Positions 1 to 5,382 of a DNA stretch of 7,595 nucleotides are shown here, piece after piece. Every line of letters begins with the position of its first letter. Position 1 is the stretch's first letter. The stretch comes from Bacteroidales bacterium (GTDB lineage: Bacteria; Bacteroidota; Bacteroidia; Bacteroidales; JAAUTT01): NCBI GenBank assembly GCA_012031335.1, contig JAAUTT010000192.1, positions 1 to 7,595 of the forward strand, in the 5' to 3' direction. A model generated the notes under the pieces. That model worked only from the letters and a program-made list of their open reading frames with translations. It did not search any database and was not told where the DNA came from. Position numbers and translations under genes: made by a program.

Positions 1-1282
1 ATGTTGAAGCTGGCGATTGGGTGCCTGTTAATGAAGGAACTGAAAGCGAATTTCTGGGGTACGACACAATTGCTGCCGATGAAATCAGGATTATTCGTTA
101 CCGGAAAGTGAATAATAAAGGTAAGAACCAGTTTCATTTGGTTTTTAACAAAACACCGTTTTATGCTGAAAGTGGAGGACAGGTTGGCGACACAGGTTAT
201 CTGGAATCTGCAAACGAAAAGATTTTAATAGTCGATACCAGGAAAGAAAATAATTTACACATGCATATCTCGGAGCAAATGCCCGAAAATATTTATGGGG
301 TTTTTTCGGCTACCGTTGACAAAAAACAGCGTTATAGCACACAATACAATCACTCCGCAACTCATTTGCTTCATAAAGCTTTGAGAGAGGTGTTAGGGCC
401 CCATGTAGAACAGAAAGGTTCCTTGGTGCACCTGATTATTTGCGTTTCGATTTCAGTCATTATCAGAAAATGTCAACTGACGAAATTACAAGGGTCGAAT
501 ATCTGGTAAATGAACAGATAAGAGGGAATTATCCTTTGGAAGAAGACAGAAATTGCACTTTTAACGATGCAAAAAAGAAGGGAGCCATGGCTTTGTTTGG
601 AGAAAAATACGGAGAAGTGGTGAGGGTTATTAAGTTTGGCGATTCCATTGAACTTTGTGGAGGAACACATACCAAAGCTACCGGCGATATCGGACTTTTT
701 AAAATAACAAGCGAAGGAGCTATTGCTGCAGGTATTCGGCGAATCGAAGCTATTACTGGAGAAAAAGCTCTTGAATATGTTCAGGAACAAACCTTGTTGC
801 TAAAACAACTAAATGAAATTTTAAAGAATCCGAAGAGCTTAATTTCCGGTGTCGAAAACATAGTAAAGGAAAATACTTCGTTGCAAAAACAACTAGAGTC
901 TCTGTTTGCTGAGAAAAACGCAGGAATTGCAAGCATGCTGCTTGAAATAGCAGAGAAAAAAGGGGATATTACTTTTATTGCATCGCGGGTAGTGGTTGAT
1001 AATCCGCAAATGTTAAAAGATATTTCATTCAAAGTCAAGAGTGAATGCGAAAATCTTTACCTGGTTCTTGGTGCAGAAATTGACGGTAAAGCGCATCTTG
1101 CTGTTACTGTATCCGAAAACCTGGTTGAAACAGCAGGTTTAAATGCTGGTGCAATCATAAGGGAAATTGCCCGTGAAGTTGAAGGTAGCGGAGGGGGGCA
1201 GCCTTTTTTCGCCACTGCAGGTGGTAAAAATCCTGCCGGATTAGACAAAGCTCTTGAAAAAGCAAAGACTATGATGAAATAA
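1..1282 (+). CDS. alaS: Alanyl-tRNA synthetase, C-terminal half (5' end outside window; one frame disruption)
   Basis: AlaS charges tRNA-Ala with alanine in the cytoplasm and hydrolyses mischarged Ser/Gly-tRNA-Ala. The catalytic domain lies upstream of the window; about 427 residues remain. Reading starts in frame at base 3 (V-E-A-G-D-W-V) and includes TPFYAESGGQVGD, the start of the editing domain. The zinc-site motifs are present: HSATH at 351-365 and CGGTH at 656-670. The C-Ala domain follows, ending with the glycine-rich GSGGGQPFF and a TAA at 1280-1282. The frame breaks near 426-429: up to HVEQKGSLV the protein is in one frame, then APDYLRFDFSHYQKM continues in the frame one base back (GCA at 428-430), as if one base, probably a G of GG, were missing. 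The zinc ligands lie on both sides of the break, so a real frameshift would destroy the editing site. The family is certain; I infer one intact gene with an assembly error. Confidence 0.95.
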
Positions 1283-1296
1283 ATACTCCTAAATGA

Positions 1297-1312
1297 TCAC
1301 CAATTATGGTGA
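1297..1312. repeat. Small inverted repeat just after alaS
   Basis: The arms TCACCA and TGGTGA form a 6-bp stem around the loop ATTA, 15 bases after the alaS stop. It could be a weak RNA hairpin at the end of the alaS transcript, but no T-run follows, so it is not a canonical intrinsic terminator. A stem this short can also occur by chance. Confidence 0.3.
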
Positions 1313-1347
1313 ATGATTCAGCATAGATATTTTGCTTCAATGAGTTG

Positions 1348-1372
1348 TTGCCTTCAGTTTTTGCCAAGGCAA
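1348..1372. repeat. Hairpin in the alaS / acyl-CoA synthetase gap
   Basis: The arms TTGCCTT (1348-1354) and AAGGCAA (1366-1372) are perfectly complementary over 7 bp with an 11-base loop. The gap of 202 bases contains no ORF of note. The hairpin might stabilise or end the alaS transcript, but the following bases (TTAGGTGTC) give no T-tract. A function is inference only. Confidence 0.3.
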
Positions 1373-1484
1373 TTAGGTGTCATACGACCTGGGAAAAAAA
1401 TTTGTTCGGATGAAATAGTACAACACACTTTTAGTTTGTTGCATTATTCTTTATATTAGAAATAATATTTACACTACTAATCAT

Positions 1485-3275
1485 ATGGTGCAGAGGACAT
1501 TTGATATTCTGGAGCATATCAATCACAATTATGGCGAAAAACATAATGTTTTAGCGGCCAAGATTGACGGGATTTGGAACCATACCAACATAACCCAGTA
1601 CATTGATTATGCAAATGCTGTAAGTTCCGGTTTACTGGAACTGGGACTGCAAAAGGGTGATAAATTGCTGTAATATCCAATAACCGCCCCGAATGGAATT
1701 ATATTGAGATGGGAATGTCGTGTCTTGGCATTGTGCATGTTCCAATTTACCCAACTATTAGTTCCGACGATTTTACTTATATTCTTCACCATTCAGAGCC
1801 TAAACTGGTTTTCGTTTCAGACAAAATAATTTATGAAAAGATTAAAGTTATAACTGATAAGCTTGAGGTTGTAAAAGGACTTTTCAGCTTTAACAAAATA
1901 AAAGGAGTAAAACACTGGAGTGAAATAGTATCTCTGGGAAAAGAAACTGCTGATAAGCACCATAATACAATGATGTCAATTAAGGTATGTGTTATGCCGG
2001 AGGATTTCTCAACTTTAATTTATACATCAGGGACAACAGGCGCTCCAAAAGGTGTGATGCTGTCGCATAAAAATTTGGTTTCAAATATTATGGGTCATGT
2101 TAAAAACCATACTCTTGGTCTTGGGCATCGTGCTCTCAGTTTTTTACCCCTGAGCCATATTTACGAAAGATCCCTAAATTATCATTTTCAATATAAGGGT
2201 CTCTGTATTTATTATGCTGAAAGTATGGGGACAATCATGGAGAATATCAGAGAAGTAAAACCACATATTTTTACATCTGTACCCCGGTTACTCGAAAGGG
2301 TTTACAGCGGCATTATCGGTAAAGGGAAAGACCTTCCATTTATTCAGAAGCAGATATTCTTCTGGGCTGTGAATCTGGGAGATAAATTCAAAAGAAACCG
2401 TGAAAATGGGTGGTTTTATCATTTTCAACTTTCTATTGCAGATAAATTAATATTCAGTAAATGGAGAGCAGCTTTGGGTGGTAGCCTTCAACTGGTGGTA
2501 TCGGGGGGCGCAGCTTTGCAACCTCGGATTAGCCGTATTTTTGGTGCTGCAGGGATAGACATTCTCGAAGGTTACGGGTTAACTGAAACTTCTCCTGTAA
2601 TAGCCGTTAGTAACGATGTTACTAAGGAAATTATGTATGGGACAGTTGGTCCTGTATTGTCGGGAGTACAGATCAAGTTTGCCGAGGATGGTGAAATTCT
2701 ATGCAAAGGCCCCAATGTAATGATGGGATATTATAAAGAACCTGAACTTACCCGGGATGTTATTGATGAAGATGGGTGGTTTCACACCGGAGATATCGGA
2801 GTTTTGATCGATGGGAAATATTTGAAAATTACTGACCGTAAAAAAGAAATGTTTTAAGCTTTCGAGTGGTAAATATATTGCTCCTCAAGTGATTGAAAAT
2901 AAATTCAAAGAATCTTTTTTTATTGAACAATTAATGGTAATCGGAGAAAATGAAAAATTTGCCAGTGCCATCATTTCTCCTAACTTTTCGTTCCTGCATA
3001 ACTGGAGTTCTTTGCATAAAATACATTTTCAGGACAATAAGGATCTGATTAAAAATCCCCAGGTAATTGAGCGGTTTCAAAAGGAAGTAAATTCATTGAA
3101 TAAATCTCTGGGCTTAACCGAACAGATAAAAAGATTTAAGCTGGTTAGCGAAGAGTGGACCCAACAAACAGGAGAACTATCTCCAACACTTAAGTTAAAG
3201 AGAAAATTCCTGGCAGATAAGTATAAAGATATTATTGAAGAGATTTTCTCGAAATCGGGAGATAATGGCGAATAA
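1485..3275 (+). CDS. Long-chain acyl-CoA synthetase (AMP-forming), complete but with two frame disruptions
   Basis: This enzyme activates a fatty acid with ATP to an acyl-adenylate and transfers it to CoA, feeding beta-oxidation or lipid synthesis, usually at the inner face of the membrane. The corrected protein is about 596 residues, normal for the FAA1/FadD15-type family. Motifs in order: the P-loop YTSGTTGAPKG from about residue 180, LSHIYER, YGLTETSP near 364, WFHTGD near 434, the hinge TDRKKEMF, and PTLKLKRKF near 570 carrying the C-terminal lysine region. The start ATG at 1485 gives MVQRTFDILEH, a usual family start. Two breaks cancel out: at 1662-1664 an A seems lost (GATAAATTG should read D-K-I-A-V-I-S-N-N-R-P-E-W), and at 2852-2855 a T seems gained (TTTT before AAG; E-M-F-K-L-S-S-G-K-Y). 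Without correction it would appear as three pieces at 1485-1673, 1709-2857 and 2889-3275. The family is very secure; substrate chain length is inferred from family only. Confidence 0.93.
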
Positions 3276-3281
3276 AAATGA

Positions 3282-3314
3282 AACGTCCCGAATTTTTCTG
3301 GTTTTCGGGACGTT
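3282..3314. terminator. Bidirectional intrinsic terminator between convergent genes
   Basis: A perfect 11-bp stem (AACGTCCCGAA at 3282-3292, TTCGGGACGTT at 3304-3314) encloses an 11-base loop. It lies 6 bases after the acyl-CoA synthetase stop and 27 bases beyond the stop of the minus-strand coiled-coil gene. Read on the plus strand it is followed by GATTTATTTA; read on the minus strand by TTCATTTTTATT, a better T-tract. The GC-rich stem stands out from the AT-rich surroundings. The position between two converging genes fits a shared terminator. Confidence 0.85.
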
Positions 3315-3341
3315 GATTTATTTAGAAAATTACAACCTATT

Positions 3342-4277
3342 TTATTTTACCTCAAGTACAGCATATTTGGATATTTTCCAGAATTCTTTGGGATTTTCTA
3401 TTTCCAGGTAAGCAATTTCACCATTTTCCTCTACATAGTTATATGAGTTTTTTGGATGTTCCGTAATCAATTCCACTTTTTTTGCATGTACAGGAATGGT
3501 TTTTACTTCATTAATATCAATTTGAGTAAAGTATTTATTGTCAAGATTTTCTTGCAAAGATTTCTTTTTGATCAACCCACCCTCTTTTACCAATAAACCT
3601 TTTTCTTTCAGATCTTTATAAGTTCCATATACGAAAAATGCTTTATTGATTTCGTTTTCCTGTTCCTTGATTACATTAAGTGATTTAACCTGAACTACCT
3701 GCATACTGTCCAGGTGTTTGTTCATCTCGGCCATTTGAAAATCTTTTTCTTGTAAGAATTTCTTAAGATCGTTAATATCAGCATCCCGAGCCTCAAGCAT
3801 TACAGTAAGCGAGTTGATTTTTTCTTCCAGACCGGCAATCTTAAATCCGGAATCTTTTAACTTTTTACTTAAGGATGCGATTCGGGTCTTGCTTTCATCT
3901 AACAGGGAATTCATCATCTGTATATCCTTGAGGATAGCCTGACGTTTATCCTGACGAAATTCCGGATCGTTCGATTGGATGGAGATAATGTTTCTCTTTT
4001 GTTTAATTACACTCAGGTCATTTTCAATCTGGTCGAAAGTGGCCATCATGTCTGTCATAAGCGAATCGCGGGTTTCGAGATTGTTGTTTAACTTTTGGTT
4101 TTCACTGGTAAGCGTTGTATTGGCTTCTTTTTCTCTATTATAATTTTTGTTGATTGAAATTATTTCAATAACTGCTATGATTACCAAAACACCAAGAATA
4201 ACGGATAATATCAATCCTGTTCTTCCTGTTTTTTTTAAAGGTGCATCATTGGTTGGTTTGTAAGTATTCTGGTCCAT
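3342..4277 (-). CDS. Membrane-anchored coiled-coil protein of unknown function (Bacteroidetes-type family)
   Basis: The protein has 311 residues. A short N-terminal tail containing KKTGR precedes one hydrophobic segment at about residues 20-42 (GLILSVILGVLVIIAVIEII). This has no lipobox cysteine, so it looks like a signal anchor rather than a lipoprotein signal. Residues about 44-210 are charged and rich in Leu/Lys/Glu/Asp and should form a long coiled coil. Residues about 211-311 look like a small folded domain starting NKAFFVYGTYKDLKEKG and ending KEFWKISKYAVLEVK. From memory, this architecture and C-terminal pattern resemble a widespread Bacteroidetes family, some members of which are annotated as Cbp1-like collagen-binding adhesins. 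That link is tentative and no function should be inferred from it. The coiled coil and C-terminal domain probably lie in the periplasm. It lies 117 bases downstream of the cvfB-like gene on the same strand, so co-transcription is possible; a palindrome stands between them. The frame is intact. Confidence 0.85.
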   Translation of the reverse strand: MDQNTYKPTNDAPLKKTGRTGLILSVILGVLVIIAVIEIISINKNYNREKEANTTLTSENQKLNNNLETRDSLMTDMMATFDQIENDLSVIKQKRNIISIQSNDPEFRQDKRQAILKDIQMMNSLLDESKTRIASLSKKLKDSGFKIAGLEEKINSLTVMLEARDADINDLKKFLQEKDFQMAEMNKHLDSMQVVQVKSLNVIKEQENEINKAFFVYGTYKDLKEKGLLVKEGGLIKKKSLQENLDNKYFTQIDINEVKTIPVHAKKVELITEHPKNSYNYVEENGEIAYLEIENPKEFWKISKYAVLEVK

Positions 4278-4287
4278 GATATAAATT

Positions 4288-4308
4288 TTAAGGTTACAAT
4301 AACCTTAA
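4288..4308. promoter_or_regulatory. Perfect palindrome upstream of the coiled-coil gene (operator or RNA hairpin)
   Basis: The arms TTAAGGTTA (4288-4296) and TAACCTTAA (4300-4308) are perfectly complementary over 9 bp around a 3-base centre. It ends 10 bases upstream of the minus-strand ATG at 4277 and about 87 bases downstream of the cvfB-like stop. It could be an operator for a dimeric regulator overlapping the start region, a structured 5' leader, or a weak terminator for the gene upstream. The low GC content and the absence of a pure T-tract argue against a strong terminator. Only the symmetry is seen; the role is inferred. Confidence 0.5.
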
Positions 4309-4394
4309 TTCAACTTATATGCCAAGTGGTAATATGGAATCCTATGTTGCAGTAAATAAGGTACTTATGTATTATGAAGTTAGTTCGCTTTCTC

Positions 4395-5255
4395 TCATTT
4401 TGATATATTATTCTCATTTTGAGAATCCAAAAGGTAAATTCCTTTTTCGTCCAAACGGATCAGCCGGGCTTTATACAAAGCTCCTACAGCCATTTTGAAA
4501 GCTTTTTTACTAATGTTAAGTTTCAGATAAATTAATTCAGGATCCGATTTATCTGTCAGGTCCAAAAAGCCATTATTCTTTTTAAGTTTATCGAGTAATG
4601 CGGTACTAACCTTATCAATTCTCTGATAACCAGGTTTGCTCAAGCTAATATCAATTTTGTCATCTTCTCTGATTTTTTTGATATAACCTTTAAGCTTCAT
4701 TCCTTTAGACAGGGGTTGAAAAACTTCGTTGGTATAGATTATTCCCCAATGGGTATGATTAATGATTGCGTTATACCCTAATTCAGTTTGATTCGCCATG
4801 ATTAGGTCAACTTCCTGACCAGGTTCATAATCAGGAGGGATATTGTCTAGAAATTTATCAAGCTTCGCAGAAGCAGCTATTCGTTTTGAATCTGAATCAA
4901 GATATAGAAATACAAGATAATATTTTCCTTCCTGCATGGTTTGCTGTTGTTCTCTGAAGGGAACAAGCAAGTCTTTCATTAATCCCCAGTCTAAAAAAGC
5001 TCCGATAGAGTTTACTGATACAACCTGAAGGTAAGCAAACTCATTTACCCTGGCTAATGGTTTTTCGGTTGTGGCTATTATTCTATCGTCCGAATCGAAA
5101 TATATAAAAACTTCAATGGAATCGCCCGGCGAACAATTTTCGGGTACGTATCTTTTGGGAAGAAGTATTTCGCCCCATTCTTCTCCATCGAGGTATAGAC
5201 CAAAATCTAATGCTTTTACTATCTTAAGTGTATTGTAATTACCTACTTCAACCAT
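4395..5255 (-). CDS. cvfB: CvfB/YitL-like S1-domain RNA-binding protein
   Basis: The protein has 286 residues, the usual length for CvfB (named for its role in virulence factor expression in Staphylococcus; YitL in Bacillus). The family combines S1-type OB folds that bind RNA with a C-terminal winged helix, and acts in the cytoplasm; its exact target in Bacteroidetes is not known to me. Visible here: a first S1-like unit at about 1-65 (MVEVGNYNTLKIVKALDFGLYLDG), a second at about 70-130 (LQVVSVNSIGAFLDWGLMKDLLVPF), a third at about 145-205 (GYNAIINHTHWGIIYTNEVF, then IDISLSKPG), and a winged helix at about 215-280 (ISKKAFKMAVGALYKARLI). The start MVEVGNYNTLKIV is typical for the family and is preceded by a possible Bacteroidetes -7 element. 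The gene is divergent from the repeat protein at 5383 and upstream of the coiled-coil gene. The frame is intact. The symbol is assigned by family resemblance only. Confidence 0.92.
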   Translation of the reverse strand: MVEVGNYNTLKIVKALDFGLYLDGEEWGEILLPKRYVPENCSPGDSIEVFIYFDSDDRIIATTEKPLARVNEFAYLQVVSVNSIGAFLDWGLMKDLLVPFREQQQTMQEGKYYLVFLYLDSDSKRIAASAKLDKFLDNIPPDYEPGQEVDLIMANQTELGYNAIINHTHWGIIYTNEVFQPLSKGMKLKGYIKKIREDDKIDISLSKPGYQRIDKVSTALLDKLKKNNGFLDLTDKSDPELIYLKLNISKKAFKMAVGALYKARLIRLDEKGIYLLDSQNENNISK

Positions 5256-5279
5256 ATCAAAAAATTAATATTTGATGCG

Positions 5280-5287
5280 CAAAAATA
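5280..5287 (-). promoter_or_regulatory. Possible Bacteroidetes -7 promoter element for the cvfB-like gene
   Basis: Read on the minus strand the bases are TATTTTTG, an exact match to the Bacteroidetes primary sigma factor -7 consensus TAnnTTTG. It lies 24 bases upstream of the ATG at 5255. No clear -33 TTTG/TTG is found at the expected 19-21 bases further upstream, and the match is short in AT-rich DNA, so this is only a candidate. Confidence 0.3.
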
Positions 5288-5382
5288 CTAATAATAAATG
5301 GGCTTATCTATTTTGTCGATTCAACCTCCGCATGAATAAGTAAAATAAAACAAAAGCTGGTAATAACTGTTTTTATGGTCAA

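Noticed and set aside
473..1248. Minus-strand ORFs opposite alaS
   Set aside because: They have no recognisable family features and lie opposite well-conserved AlaS coding sequence.
440..1282. Separate ORF starting at a TTG at 440
   Set aside because: The sequence before 440 in the same frame (A-P-D-Y) is already AlaS and continues from the preceding frame, so this is the rest of alaS, not a new gene.
1435..1470. TTTG/TTG near 1435-1441 and TAATATTT at 1463-1470 as a promoter for the acyl-CoA synthetase
   Set aside because: The spacing is plausible for Bacteroidetes, but the -7 box departs from TAnnTTTG at two positions, including the final G, in AT-rich DNA; too weak to annotate.
1283..1484. 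Small RNA or tRNA gene in the gap after alaS
   Set aside because: No tRNA-like cloverleaf or conserved RNA motif was seen, only two short hairpins.
2840..2846. A AAA AAG slippery heptamer for programmed -1 frameshifting
   Set aside because: The reading phase is AAA AAA G, not A AAA AAG, and the needed change is +1, not -1. Slippage there would also destroy the conserved E-M residues before the hinge.
1485..3275. Three separate genes for fragments of an acyl-CoA synthetase (split or multi-subunit enzyme)
   Set aside because: The fragments join with no lost or repeated residues once one A is added and one T removed; the split points fall inside conserved motifs, and the downstream pieces lack proper starts.
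4393..4426. 11-bp direct repeat (TCTCATTTTGA at 4393 and 4412) and small hairpin ATTCTC/GAGAAT at the 3' end of the cvfB-like gene
   Set aside because: The elements are short and AT-rich, within or at the edge of the coding end, with no sign of function; likely chance.
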